The notes: a model not told the origin generated them from the letters alone. Shown: positions 25,761 through 34,429, counted from the first letter of the stretch. The stretch is 64,000 nucleotides of DNA from Allohahella sp002354735 (GCF_047946665.1 NZ_CP172312.1:1674001-1738000), one strand, 5' to 3'. Translations and numbers: made by a program.

Positions 25761-26375
25761 ATGAAACTTCTACATATACCCCTTCTTCTGGCAAGCCTGA
25801 GCACCTTTGATGTTTCACAGGTCATGGCTGAGCCAGTGAAGCCGCTCATCATAGACGTGGACACTAAGTCGGTCTCCGGCAAACAGCAGGAACTCACATT
25901 CGTATCCACAAAGGCCCTTTTTGGCGAGGGAATTCCGCAGAATCTGAAGCTGAATTTTGCGAGCGGAGAACCATCGGCTGAGTCACTAGTTCAGGCGAGC
26001 CTCATCGATAACACCCTGTCTCCACGATTACTAGATGGAACCAGTCAAGGAGTCCTGATACTGGTAGGCGCGAGCCTGCAGGCCGGCAAAGTATTGGCCG
26101 ATCAGAAGGCATTCAAGACGCTCGAACGACCACTGATCAATCGCTATCGTGGTGAAGTACTGCTGTCGATCGCGGCAGCCCCCAGCACCCAATGGCCTTT
26201 CGATACTTTCGAGGTGGTGTCCTTCCCCACTCTGGAGCATTACCTGGCACTGATGAGCGATCCGGAGTTTGCACCTGAGCAGCCGCTCGGCAAGTTGGCC
26301 ATGCAGACCTATACGCCCGACCTGAGAGTGTCGCTTGGCGAAATCCAGAATCCTGCGGCGAGCGCTGGAAAATAG
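25761..26375 (+). CDS. Secreted hypothetical protein, copy B
   Basis: This 204-residue paralogue of the 20989 gene has the same signal peptide and the same DUF1330-like C-terminal segment (WPFDTFEVVSFPTLEHYL). Differences are scattered (for example SVSGKQQ for SVFGKQQ and APSTQWPF for ARSAEWPF), so both copies appear to be kept as proteins. It is the first gene of the operon that continues with the lactonase-like protein 28 bp downstream. Function is unknown. Confidence 0.82.
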   Translation: MKLLHIPLLLASLSTFDVSQVMAEPVKPLIIDVDTKSVSGKQQELTFVSTKALFGEGIPQNLKLNFASGEPSAESLVQASLIDNTLSPRLLDGTSQGVLILVGASLQAGKVLADQKAFKTLERPLINRYRGEVLLSIAAAPSTQWPFDTFEVVSFPTLEHYLALMSDPEFAPEQPLGKLAMQTYTPDLRVSLGEIQNPAASAGK

Positions 26376-26403
26376 TTAATCCCACCAAAAAAGGAATTTT
26401 GCC

Positions 26404-27264
26404 ATGTCTATTGCAGTAAAGTTAAAGCAGCGGGTCGGTGTAGTTTTAGCCGCGCTGGCCTTGGTCGCAATGTCTCAGGCCCGTGCCGAGCAGCCGGCGT
26501 TGTGGCAGCAGGTTGCGTCTGATCTGCCCATGCCTTACGGCGTTCTCCTGATCGACGAAAAACTCTACGTCAGTACTGTTCCCGATATTGTGGAAGTTGG
26601 CGAAGAAACCGGCACTCACCATCCGGTCAAGACCCTCGCTGAAGCCTCGCCATCCGGCCTTCTTCTGGACAAGGATCGAACTATCGTAGCCGTCGAAAAT
26701 GGCACTGGATCGCTGATCAGGTTCAATCAAAACTTCGAGCAGCTCGAGGTGCTGGCTGAGGGGCTGGGCGATCCTGTAACAGTCAAACGACTCGGCAATT
26801 TCTACTACGTTACCGATTACAATTTTGGCAAAGGCGACGGGCGACTCCTGAGGGTCACGCCGGGTGGCGCAACCAAGGTGTATGCGAAACTCTCGGGACC
26901 TGGTGGATTCACTATCGATAAGGATGAAATCTTTGTGGCCGAATTCGACAAGGGCCAACTGGTTTCTCTTCAGAAAAAGGGCAAGGTCAGGCAGGTCGTG
27001 GCTTCAGGCCTCGGCAAGCCCCTGGACATAGTTCGACTCGACTCCGGTGGCTTCATTGTTTCCGACTTCGGAGGCTTTGACGGGGCGACCGGACGACTGC
27101 TGCACGTCGGCGAGAATGGCCGTGTCACCGTTCTCGATAGCAGCACGCTAGGAAACCCTGCCGGGCTCCTGATTCATGGTGGAAGCCTGTATGTAACTGA
27201 CCTGATCGGAGGTCGCCTCTTCAAGGCAAATCTCTACAAACTACTGGCAGAAACAAACTGGTAA
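26404..27264 (+). CDS. Secreted SMP-30/gluconolactonase-like propeller protein
   Basis: This 286-residue protein has a signal peptide (about 1-28, ending QARA-EQ) and six short beta-propeller repeats: PMPYGVLLIDEKLYVSTV, SPSGLLLDKDRTIVAVENGTGSLIRF, GLGDPVTVKRLGNFYYVTDY, GPGGFTIDKDEIFVAEF, LGKPLDIVRLDSGGFIVSDF and NPAGLLIHGGSLYVTDL. The SMP-30/NHL group includes lactonases and strictosidine-synthase-like enzymes; metal ligands cannot be fixed by eye. It lies in the MarR-promoter operon before the ABM-fold and haloperoxidase genes. A truncated copy lies at 21632. Confidence 0.82.
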   Translation: MSIAVKLKQRVGVVLAALALVAMSQARAEQPALWQQVASDLPMPYGVLLIDEKLYVSTVPDIVEVGEETGTHHPVKTLAEASPSGLLLDKDRTIVAVENGTGSLIRFNQNFEQLEVLAEGLGDPVTVKRLGNFYYVTDYNFGKGDGRLLRVTPGGATKVYAKLSGPGGFTIDKDEIFVAEFDKGQLVSLQKKGKVRQVVASGLGKPLDIVRLDSGGFIVSDFGGFDGATGRLLHVGENGRVTVLDSSTLGNPAGLLIHGGSLYVTDLIGGRLFKANLYKLLAETNW

Positions 27265-27296
27265 ACATCATTTTTGTAACAATAAAGGAGTATTGA

Positions 27297-27587
27297 ATGA
27301 ACGAAGCCATTGAAGTTGTTGTTTTCCAGCCCAGAGCAGGCGTGAGCGCGCAGGACGTCGAAACCGCAGCACAATCGATCACGCCTGTCCTGGAATCTCT
27401 GGATGGCTATATCTCGCGTGACTTCGGTAGAGCGGACGGTGGACGCTATATCGACGTCGTACGCTGGCGTGATCTGTCGGCAGCTCAGGCTGCTGCAGAC
27501 AAGGTGATGCAGGAGCCTGCCTGTGGGGCGTTCTTCAGCCTCATCGACGAAACGCAGATGCAGATGACGCACTACTCGAAACTGTAA
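27297..27587 (+). CDS. Small ABM-fold (dimeric alpha-beta barrel) protein
   Basis: This 96-residue cytoplasmic protein reads EVVVFQPRAGVSAQDVETAAQ, DGYISRDFGRADGGRYIDVVRW and AAQAAADKVMQEPACGAFFSLID, which is the pattern of antibiotic-biosynthesis-monooxygenase (ABM) and related ferredoxin-like barrels. Such proteins oxidise or bind aromatic polycyclic substrates, often without cofactor; some are only binding or heme-related. GGAG lies 7 bases before the ATG. It belongs to the operon with the lactonase-like and haloperoxidase genes. Confidence 0.75.
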   Translation: MNEAIEVVVFQPRAGVSAQDVETAAQSITPVLESLDGYISRDFGRADGGRYIDVVRWRDLSAAQAAADKVMQEPACGAFFSLIDETQMQMTHYSKL

Positions 27588-27598
27588 GCAGCCTACGT

Positions 27599-27620
27599 CA
27601 GGAGGCTGCAAGGCCTCCTG
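27599..27620 (+). terminator. Hairpin after the ABM-fold gene
   Basis: CAGGAGGC (27599-27606) and GCCTCCTG (27613-27620) form a perfect 8-bp stem with a six-base loop, followed by only GTTT. It may be a partial terminator that lowers haloperoxidase expression or an mRNA-stabilising stem. Confidence 0.55.
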
Positions 27621-27761
27621 GTTTGAAGATGCCCACCACTCCGACCCAGTCTTCCGACTGCGGTTCTTCGTTACCGATATTCAGCAGTACCATAGCTGGC
27701 GTCTCACGCCCTGTGAGTGAGCGCTATATACCAAAAAGCACACCACTCAAAGGGAGAACAC

Positions 27762-29207
27762 ATGAAAGCCGTTATCCATAACAAACACAGACTATCTGCT
27801 GTAGCGGCAGTTACTGCGCTCATGTCGGTTGATGTTGCCACAGCCCATGCTGCGGACAACGTGGTCACGGAATGGAACAAGGTACTACTGCAGGCAGTGC
27901 GTGATACCAACCCCGGTCCGCCGATGGTAGCGAGGATGCTGGCGATCTCTCATACCTGCATGTACGACGCCTGGGCGGCTTATGACCCGATTGCCAATGG
28001 CACTCAATTCGAGGGAGAACTCCGTCGTCCCGTCGATGAGCGCACCGACGACAACAAGCGCGAAGCCATAAGCTTTGCAGCCTTCCGTGCAGCTGTTGAT
28101 CTCTTCCCTGGCCAGAAGAGCAGGTTTACAAGCTTCATGGCCACCCTGGGGTATGACCCCGCGAACAATGACTCGAGTCTCTCCTCGCCGGCTGCCGTTG
28201 GTAGAGTGGCTTGTGCGGCCGTACTGGAGGATCGCCACAGAGATGGCGCCAATCAGCTCGGGGACTTGAGTCCAGGTGCCTATAGCGATTACACGAACTA
28301 TAAGCCTGTGAACACCTCTGACCGGGTCGACAATCCGAATCGATGGCAGCCTTTGGCAGTACCCGATGGCCGGGGCGGCCTCAAGGCACAGAACTTCCTG
28401 GCGCCGCACTGGGGACGGGTGAAGCCCTTTGCCATCAGGGACGTCAACCAATTCAAGCTAAAGCCACCAGCGCCCTATGGCAGCAAGAAATATATCGAAC
28501 AGGCTGAAGAGGTCATTCACTACAGCGCGAATCTTACAGACAAGCAGAAAGTCGTCGCCGAGTACTGGGCAGATGGTCCACGGTCTGAAACACCACCAGG
28601 GCACTGGAACCTGTTTGCACAGTTTGTTTCCGAGCGTGACCAACATGGTCTGGATGACGATGCGAAGTTGTTTTTCTCGCTGAATAACGCACTGCTGGAC
28701 GCAAGCATCTGGGCCTGGTCGGTGAAGGTCAAATACGACTATATCCGCCCTATCAGCGCCATTCACTACCTGTTTCAGGGTCAGGTCATACACGCCTGGG
28801 CAGGTCGCGATTTGGGCACACAACCAATCCTCGGCGAGCAGTGGCGCCCCTACCAGGCTGAGAACTTCGTTACGCCGCCTTTTGCCGAATTCGTCTCCGG
28901 GCATAGCACCTTCAGCAGTGCTGCTGCACAGGTCCTGCGCAACTTCACCAACAGCGATGCTTTCGGCTACACCAGCACCGTGGCAGCGGGTAGTTCCTTC
29001 GTGGAGCCCGGAACCGTGCCCGCAAAACCGGTTCAACTCTCATGGGGAACCTTCACAGCTGCAGCCAACGAGGCTGGGCTATCCAGGCTCTACGGTGGGA
29101 TCCATTTTCGAGATGGCGATATGTATGCCCGCCGCGTAGGTGGGCAGATCGGCCAGCAGGTCTGGAAGAAATCTCAGGCGCTCTTCCAGCCCAAAAAGAA
29201 GAAGTAA
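27762..29207 (+). CDS. Vanadium-dependent haloperoxidase-like protein (PAP2/VCPO fold)
   Basis: This 481-residue protein has a signal peptide (about 1-30, ATAHA-AD). Vanadate-pocket residues of chloroperoxidases can be aligned: K322 and R329-P330 in VKVKYDYIRPIS (same K-to-R spacing as VCPO), S379-G380-H381 in FVSGHSTFSSAA, R442 and H448 in SRLYGGIHFRDGD (same R-to-H spacing). These enzymes use vanadate and H2O2 to oxidise halides or act as related phosphatase-like enzymes. The start at 27762 has GGGAG in place; longer in-frame starts exist upstream but would hide the signal peptide. The secreted location would fit extracellular halogenation or quorum-signal oxidation. Whether it is a chloro-, bromo- or iodoperoxidase cannot be told. 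Confidence 0.87.
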   Translation: MKAVIHNKHRLSAVAAVTALMSVDVATAHAADNVVTEWNKVLLQAVRDTNPGPPMVARMLAISHTCMYDAWAAYDPIANGTQFEGELRRPVDERTDDNKREAISFAAFRAAVDLFPGQKSRFTSFMATLGYDPANNDSSLSSPAAVGRVACAAVLEDRHRDGANQLGDLSPGAYSDYTNYKPVNTSDRVDNPNRWQPLAVPDGRGGLKAQNFLAPHWGRVKPFAIRDVNQFKLKPPAPYGSKKYIEQAEEVIHYSANLTDKQKVVAEYWADGPRSETPPGHWNLFAQFVSERDQHGLDDDAKLFFSLNNALLDASIWAWSVKVKYDYIRPISAIHYLFQGQVIHAWAGRDLGTQPILGEQWRPYQAENFVTPPFAEFVSGHSTFSSAAAQVLRNFTNSDAFGYTSTVAAGSSFVEPGTVPAKPVQLSWGTFTAAANEAGLSRLYGGIHFRDGDMYARRVGGQIGQQVWKKSQALFQPKKKK

Positions 29208-29518
29208 TCAAGTCACAGCGGCACAGGTCCTTCCTGGCCGCTGCCTTACCCTCATCAAAGCTGTCCGCTGCTGCCGAGTCTGAGTAGCGGAAGCCCTGCT
29301 GATTCAGCTCAGTGTCGAAGTGACATCACAAGTTCACGCACCAACAGTTGACACGTTAACTGTGTACATATTAGTGTTGCGCCACTGAGCCATCAAAAGG
29401 ATTTCTCGTTCCATGGAAGGGCCCGGTCGATGCCATGCCACCATGTACGCCGTTATTTCATTAGCTGCGGAATCGGCGCATTTGCAAACAATCCGCGCGG
29501 GTCTGCCAAGGAGATTAT
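29208..29518. other. Intergenic region with operator before the methyltransferase operon
   Basis: These 311 bases hold no gene. CAGCGGC (29217-29223) pairs with GCCGCTG (29237-29243), a possible terminator of the haloperoxidase operon. From 29348 a TTGACACGT motif repeats the promoter type found before both copies of the 204-residue gene. Confidence 0.6.
29344..29370 (+). promoter_or_regulatory. Shared TTGACACGT promoter/operator before the six-gene operon
   Basis: TTGACACGTTAACTGTG (from 29348) shares TTGACACGT and the following TGT with the promoters at 20846 and 25618. The sequence ACACGTTAACTGTGT is a near-perfect inverted repeat centred on TTAA. A -10-like TATTAG or ATTAGT lies 15-16 bases beyond the -35. 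The reuse argues that one regulator, most likely the local MarR, controls both operons. Confidence 0.6.
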
Positions 29519-30568
29519 ATGAGTAAGCTTCCTCAATCCGGACGCGGTCTACCCGTCCAGAACCCTGTCCTCGGCGCCTTGTACGGCTTTATGGCAAGCG
29601 AGCTTTTGCTGGCGCTCGACCGCCTGAAGGTGTTTGAGCAAATAAGCAGGCATAAGAGCGTAACCGCAGCAACATTGGCTACTGGGCTGGGACTGAACCG
29701 GGAGGCGCTCGAGCGTGCCTTGCAGGCTGCTGCATGCTGGGGCCTGGTCAAGATCGATCGCCAGCTGTTCAGCCTCGACGATACGGTTTCGCCACTCCTT
29801 GACCCCTCAAGCAATGACTACTGCGGCGCCTTTTTCAATCATTTTCGCAATAACACGATTCCCGTTTTTAGTCACCTAGATGAGGCTCTGCGCGGGGGCA
29901 AAGCCCAATGGTCCGCGCTGACTGCTGGCGATAGAGGAGACGAACACGCCTTCACCCACATATTCAGCTCGGAAGAACATGCACGGGACTTCCACGCCGC
30001 GATGTGGAGGCTCAGCTATGGCCCTTCGCAGGAGCTCGTGAGCCAAGGACTTGTGGGTGACTCCAGAACCCTCGTCGACCTTGGCGGCGGTGTAGGTTCA
30101 TTCGCCATTGCCGCAGCCAAAGCCAATCCACGGCTCACAGTTACCGTAGTGGATCTGCCAGCCGTTGCGCCGCACTGCGAGCAGAATATCCGGAAAGAAG
30201 AACTTCAGGAACGAGTCAGCTTCCGAGCTGGTGATTTCTGGCAGGACGCCCTCCCCTTTGCCGACACCTACTCTCTCGGCTACATACTGTCCGACTGGAA
30301 CGATGAGGAATCGACCAGACTGCTGCGCCGCGTTAAATCCTCGTTATGCGAAGGTGGCCGCGTTTTGGTCCTCGAGAGATTACTCGACGAGGACAGATCG
30401 GGCCCTTTTGTCGGCGTGATGCAGGATCTGGCAATGATGCTGGAAACTGGAGGCCAGCACCGCCCCGCCAGCCGCTATCGCGCCCTGCTGGAGGAAGCTG
30501 GTTTCAGGGACATAACAGTTATAAGAACATCCGGCGACAAGCACGCAGTGGTAGGCGTCGCCTTTTAA
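29519..30568 (+). CDS. SAM-dependent O-methyltransferase (plant-type/AdoMet_MTase_2)
   Basis: This 349-residue enzyme has an N-terminal winged-helix dimerisation domain (about 10-100, LYGFMASELLLALDRLKVFEQI ... LGLNREALERALQAA) and a C-terminal Rossmann methyltransferase with motif I LVDLGGGVGSFAIAAA (about 183-198), the acidic VVDLPAV and ILSDWNDEESTRLLRRV. This architecture is typical of O-methyltransferases acting on phenolic or polyketide hydroxyls, although some members methylate N or work with radical SAM enzymes. The usual catalytic His aligns with D in ILSDWNDE, so the acceptor may differ. First gene of the six-gene operon. Confidence 0.87.
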   Translation: MSKLPQSGRGLPVQNPVLGALYGFMASELLLALDRLKVFEQISRHKSVTAATLATGLGLNREALERALQAAACWGLVKIDRQLFSLDDTVSPLLDPSSNDYCGAFFNHFRNNTIPVFSHLDEALRGGKAQWSALTAGDRGDEHAFTHIFSSEEHARDFHAAMWRLSYGPSQELVSQGLVGDSRTLVDLGGGVGSFAIAAAKANPRLTVTVVDLPAVAPHCEQNIRKEELQERVSFRAGDFWQDALPFADTYSLGYILSDWNDEESTRLLRRVKSSLCEGGRVLVLERLLDEDRSGPFVGVMQDLAMMLETGGQHRPASRYRALLEEAGFRDITVIRTSGDKHAVVGVAF

Positions 30569-30616
30569 GCAGTCGTCATCCGATTGCGCCCCCACCTATA
30601 GCCAGGAGGCTCATGT

Positions 30617-32191
30617 ATGAATCACTCGAAACACCACAAGTACATCATCATCGGCGCGGGTCCAGCTGGTCTGCAGCTGGGCTACCACCTGAAACACCAC
30701 GAACAGGATTACCTGATTCTGGAAAGTGACGAGCCGGGTTCCTTCTTTGAGGCCTTCCCCCGGCATCGCAAGCTCATCTCCATCAACAAGGTATTCACCG
30801 GTTATGAAGATGATGAGATCAACCTGCGATGGGACTGGAACTCACTCCTGTCAGAACCACACGAACCTCACCTCTTCAAAAGCTACACCCGCAGTTACTT
30901 TCCTGACGCCGAGAGCATGCCGCAATATCTGGCGGATTACGCTCACAAATTCAATCTCGAAATTCGCAAGGGCGCCCGTGTCAGCCAGATCAAGCGCACT
31001 GAGATGTTCGAAATCGAGCTGGAGTCTGGGGAAAGGCATACCTGCGATATTCTGATCATGGCTACTGGTGTCAGCCAGCGCTGGCTTCCCGATATCAGAG
31101 GCATTGAAACTGCCGACTGCTACTTTGATTTCGATACAGATGGCGAGCAGTACAACAACAAGCGAGTGTTGATCATCGGCAAAGGCAACTCCGCTTTCGA
31201 AACCGCCGATGCGCTGGTTGAGCACGCATCGCTGATACATGTTTCCAGTCCAAATTCGCTCAAGATGGCCTGGTCAACGCACTATGTTGGCCACCTGAGA
31301 GCGGTGAACAACAACTTCCTGGATACCTATCAGCTCAAGTCGCAAAACGCGGTGCTCGACGCCCACATAGAGTCCATTCAGAATATTGATGCTATCTACC
31401 GCGTTTCATTTGGTTACCAGCATGCCGAAGGTGAAGCTGAGGTCATTGAGTACGATCATGTGATCGCCTGCACCGGCTTCCGGTTCGACGACAGCATTTT
31501 TGACAAAAGCTGCAAACCGGAAATGTGTGAACGCAACAAGCTGCCCGCCCAGCAGAGCAACTGGGAATCGACCAATATTCCAGATCTGTATTTCGCCGGC
31601 ACTATAATGCAGTACCGCGACTACAAGAAGTACATGTCGGGTTTCATTCACGGCTTCAGATACAACGTTCGTACCTTGAGCTGGTTGCTGGCGGAGCGGT
31701 ATGCGGGCATCCCGCTTCCTGATGAGAGTCTCATGTTGACGCTCGAAGGCCTGACCGAGCTCGTTATCGACCGGATCAACAGAACTTCTGCATTATGGCA
31801 GCAGCCAGGATTCCTGGCGGACGTGCTCATTCTCAACCGGTCGAACGGTATGGTGCAGCTTATCGAGGAATTACCGGTGGACTACGTCCACGAGCGCTGG
31901 CAAAGCAGTGACTCGGAGTACTTTCTGCTCACGCTCGAGTTCGGTCAGGAGAAGTCCGACAGCCCGTTCAGCGTTCACCGCATCGCTCGCGATAACGTCA
32001 TGAGCGCCGAACACTCAAAATTCCTGCACCCGATCATTCGCCACTTCCAGGGGGCTGAACTTATTGGTGAACATCATGTGATCGAGGACCTCGCGGCTGA
32101 ATGGCGTGAACCTGAACATATCGAGCCACTGAAGCACTATTTCCAGCAGGCGCTGGAACTTCCCTTCGGCGCGCTTGCAACAGCGATGTAA
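30617..32191 (+). CDS. Flavin-dependent monooxygenase (FMO/FOXRED2-like)
   Basis: This 524-residue protein has an FAD-binding motif at IIGAGPAGLQLGYHL (about 11-25), a second dinucleotide fold at VLIIGKGNSAFETADAL (about 184-200) and the linking ATGVSQRWLPDI. The N-terminal pattern ILESDEPGSFF and FPRHRKLISINK resembles FOXRED2-type FAD oxidoreductases, related to N- and S-oxygenating FMOs. The C-terminal 150 residues are less conserved. The expected reaction is NAD(P)H- and O2-dependent oxygenation of an amine, thiol or carbon. GGAGG lies 9 bases upstream. Second gene of the operon. Confidence 0.85.
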   Translation: MNHSKHHKYIIIGAGPAGLQLGYHLKHHEQDYLILESDEPGSFFEAFPRHRKLISINKVFTGYEDDEINLRWDWNSLLSEPHEPHLFKSYTRSYFPDAESMPQYLADYAHKFNLEIRKGARVSQIKRTEMFEIELESGERHTCDILIMATGVSQRWLPDIRGIETADCYFDFDTDGEQYNNKRVLIIGKGNSAFETADALVEHASLIHVSSPNSLKMAWSTHYVGHLRAVNNNFLDTYQLKSQNAVLDAHIESIQNIDAIYRVSFGYQHAEGEAEVIEYDHVIACTGFRFDDSIFDKSCKPEMCERNKLPAQQSNWESTNIPDLYFAGTIMQYRDYKKYMSGFIHGFRYNVRTLSWLLAERYAGIPLPDESLMLTLEGLTELVIDRINRTSALWQQPGFLADVLILNRSNGMVQLIEELPVDYVHERWQSSDSEYFLLTLEFGQEKSDSPFSVHRIARDNVMSAEHSKFLHPIIRHFQGAELIGEHHVIEDLAAEWREPEHIEPLKHYFQQALELPFGALATAM

Positions 32192-32226
32192 GACAACAAC
32201 CTCAGCATTCGATCAGGGCTCATTCT

Positions 32227-33084
32227 ATGGACATTATCGATTTTCATGTGCACGCCGGTAGCTTCCCACTTCTGCGGGACGATATTCAGGGCTTGCTGAC
32301 CAACTTTCCCTTCGAGACTGATGTTGATGTCAAGGAGGTTTTCTCAAACCCGGTGTTCCTGAAGGCCTACCTGCAAAAGCTGGGTGTGAAGAGGGCCGTG
32401 GTATTGGCCGAGTGTGGTCCGGGCACCAATTATTCAATCGATAGCAAACTCATTGCCGAGTTCTGCAAGGCAGACCCATTCTTCATACCGTTCGGGAACA
32501 TCAATCCAAACCATCACGAGTCGCCAGTGGATGAATGGAAAAAAGGAAGAGAACTAGGAATCAAGGGTTATAAATTCTACCCGGCGGACCACGACTTCGA
32601 TCCGTTCATCGATTCGATGTGGGAGGTCTACGGCCTCTGTGAGCGTGCTGGTCAGCCTATCATGTTTCATACCGGCCTGACCGGCCAGCGCGATGCTTCA
32701 CAGCGCTTTATTCGTCCCAGTGAGCTCAGGTCTCTGGTGGAAAAGTATCCTGATCTGCGGGTGGTCTTTGCCCATGGTGGTAAGCCCAACTGGTACACCG
32801 AAGCGCTTGAAATGGCGACTCAGTATGAGAATGTCTTTCTCGACACAGCGTTGGTTCCCCCAGCTGATGTCGTCGACTGGATCAAGTACAGCCCAACGAT
32901 TCAGAACAAAGTGCTGTTCGGCTCTGACCTTCCTGTTTCTGGTGGTTACTCGAAACTTCTGGAGAAGTATCAGGCTTCAGAACTCACGGAAGCTGCGCGC
33001 GAGGCGATTTTCTTCGGCAACGCGAGCAGGCTTTTGAGTATCGAGCTGAATGAAGTGGCCGAGCAAGTAGCGAAGAGGGCATAA
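32227..33084 (+). CDS. Amidohydrolase (amidohydrolase-2, TIM-barrel metal enzyme)
   Basis: This 285-residue protein has the metal-binding HxH near the start (MDIIDFHVHAG, H7 and H9), a conserved His in QPIMFHTGLTG, VVFAHGGKPNW, and a final Asp in VLFGSDLPVSGG. This is the amidohydrolase-2 pattern (ACMSD and related decarboxylases or hydrolases). Possible reactions include C-C or C-N hydrolysis or nonoxidative decarboxylation; the substrate is unknown. It ends 1 bp before the radical SAM gene, so the two are translated together. Confidence 0.85.
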   Translation: MDIIDFHVHAGSFPLLRDDIQGLLTNFPFETDVDVKEVFSNPVFLKAYLQKLGVKRAVVLAECGPGTNYSIDSKLIAEFCKADPFFIPFGNINPNHHESPVDEWKKGRELGIKGYKFYPADHDFDPFIDSMWEVYGLCERAGQPIMFHTGLTGQRDASQRFIRPSELRSLVEKYPDLRVVFAHGGKPNWYTEALEMATQYENVFLDTALVPPADVVDWIKYSPTIQNKVLFGSDLPVSGGYSKLLEKYQASELTEAAREAIFFGNASRLLSIELNEVAEQVAKRA

Positions 33085-33085
33085 C

Positions 33086-34429
33086 ATGTACAACAACTAC
33101 TTTCCGGTCACCTATTATTTCTATCCGTTGCTGGACCTGGGTTTCGACGTCTGTGCGGAGTCGCAGAACTTCCTCCAGGCACTGGATACGCCCACCCCCG
33201 GCAACGTGGAGACCTTGCTCTACGTTCACATTCCGTACTGCCAGGATCTTTGTCGCTTCTGCCCTTTTCACGTGAGGGTGGACAAGGACTTTTCAGTGTA
33301 TGAGCGCTATACCAATGCGCTGTGCACAGACCTGAAGCAGACCGCAGAGTCTACCCGAGGCGCATCGAGCACGATTCAAGCCGTGTATTTTGGTGGCGGC
33401 TCACCTTCCGTTCTCTCAGCCGAACAACTCCGCAGGATCTTCGAAACCATCTATGCCAGCTTCACACTCGCACCAGATGTCGAAATCTCATTTGAGGGAG
33501 AGCCGAAATCACTGGGCGACCCTGCCCGGCTGGAACTGCTAAGGGAAATGCGGGTGAGCCGCCTCAGTTTCGGACTCCAGACCTACAACCAGAATCTGCG
33601 GGAAGCCTTCAATATATCCGCCACACTCGACGACGTTGAGAACGTGACCCGAAGAGCCAGAGACATTGGATTCGACGAGATCAATGTAGACATGATGTAC
33701 AACCTGCCTGGGCAGACACTTGCGGATCTCGACCGTGACATCGAACATCTGCTCGCTGATGGCTACGACAGCATCGACTACTACAATCTGCACTACTTTG
33801 CATTCCCGCCCAAGTTCAAGCGTGAGATGGCAACCGGCAAGATCCCTGCAAAACCCTCCGAACCTGTCATGCTGGCACTGTTCGAACAGCTGAGAGCCGG
33901 TCTCTCTGCCGCAGGCTACGTCAATGTGGCGGATCAGGTTTATAGCAGGAAGCCTGCAGTGTGTGAGTACTTCAGGCTGCTCTGGGCTGGTGGATATGGC
34001 GAGCATCGCGCTGAAACACTGGCGGTAGGCTCGTCCGCCCGAGGTTATATCGACGGTGTGGCCTACATGAAGTACGGCAACGTCAATCGGTACATGGACG
34101 GCATTGAGAAGGGCGAAAACACCGTCGAAAAGATTTCACGTCGGCTGTCCAGGCCCGAGAACCGCGGTGCGGTGATGTTCCCGAAGTTTCTGTCTATAAA
34201 GAAGCAGCATGACGCAGCCTTACAGACGATCCCGAAGAGCCTGCTGGCTCAGTGGACCGAGCACGGCTATGTGTACGAGACGGCGACGGAATATCGCATT
34301 TCCGAGCGAGGCAAGCTCTGGACGAATAATATGACGACGGATCTGTTCGAGGCCGTGCAGCGCGAAATAGGAGACCGTGCCGTCATCGCCCTATCGGAGA
34401 AGGCTGGCACACGGACTGGCACCTTTTGA
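33086..34429 (+). CDS. HemN/HemW-like radical SAM protein
   Basis: This 447-residue enzyme has the radical SAM cluster motif C52-x3-C56-x2-C59 (HIPYCQDLCRFCPF), the SAM-binding GGG turn in YFGGGSPSVLS, LSFGLQTYNQ and NVDMMYNLPGQT, all as in coproporphyrinogen-oxidase-like proteins. A HemN_C-like C-terminal domain follows (about 330-440). HemN-like enzymes in secondary metabolism act as C-methyltransferases or form cyclopropanes together with a methyltransferase. Placement in a modification operon with a methyltransferase rather than with heme genes makes such a role more likely than heme synthesis; that is inference. Confidence 0.87.
   Translation: MYNNYFPVTYYFYPLLDLGFDVCAESQNFLQALDTPTPGNVETLLYVHIPYCQDLCRFCPFHVRVDKDFSVYERYTNALCTDLKQTAESTRGASSTIQAVYFGGGSPSVLSAEQLRRIFETIYASFTLAPDVEISFEGEPKSLGDPARLELLREMRVSRLSFGLQTYNQNLREAFNISATLDDVENVTRRARDIGFDEINVDMMYNLPGQTLADLDRDIEHLLADGYDSIDYYNLHYFAFPPKFKREMATGKIPAKPSEPVMLALFEQLRAGLSAAGYVNVADQVYSRKPAVCEYFRLLWAGGYGEHRAETLAVGSSARGYIDGVAYMKYGNVNRYMDGIEKGENTVEKISRRLSRPENRGAVMFPKFLSIKKQHDAALQTIPKSLLAQWTEHGYVYETATEYRISERGKLWTNNMTTDLFEAVQREIGDRAVIALSEKAGTRTGTF

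Larger units (their letters stand above)
25421..26523. repeat. Segmental duplication, copy B
   Basis: This is the second copy of 20636-21751. It begins exactly at the right end of IS30 and continues past 26523 into the intact lactonase-like gene and its operon, so copy B keeps the natural downstream context while copy A keeps the intact marR. Together they imply an ancestral order marR, 204-aa protein, lactonase-like, ABM, haloperoxidase. Confidence 0.93.

Noticed and set aside
30346..30729. Long alternative frames overlapping the methyltransferase and monooxygenase genes
   Set aside because: They lie in other frames of genes with clear domain matches and have no similarity of their own.
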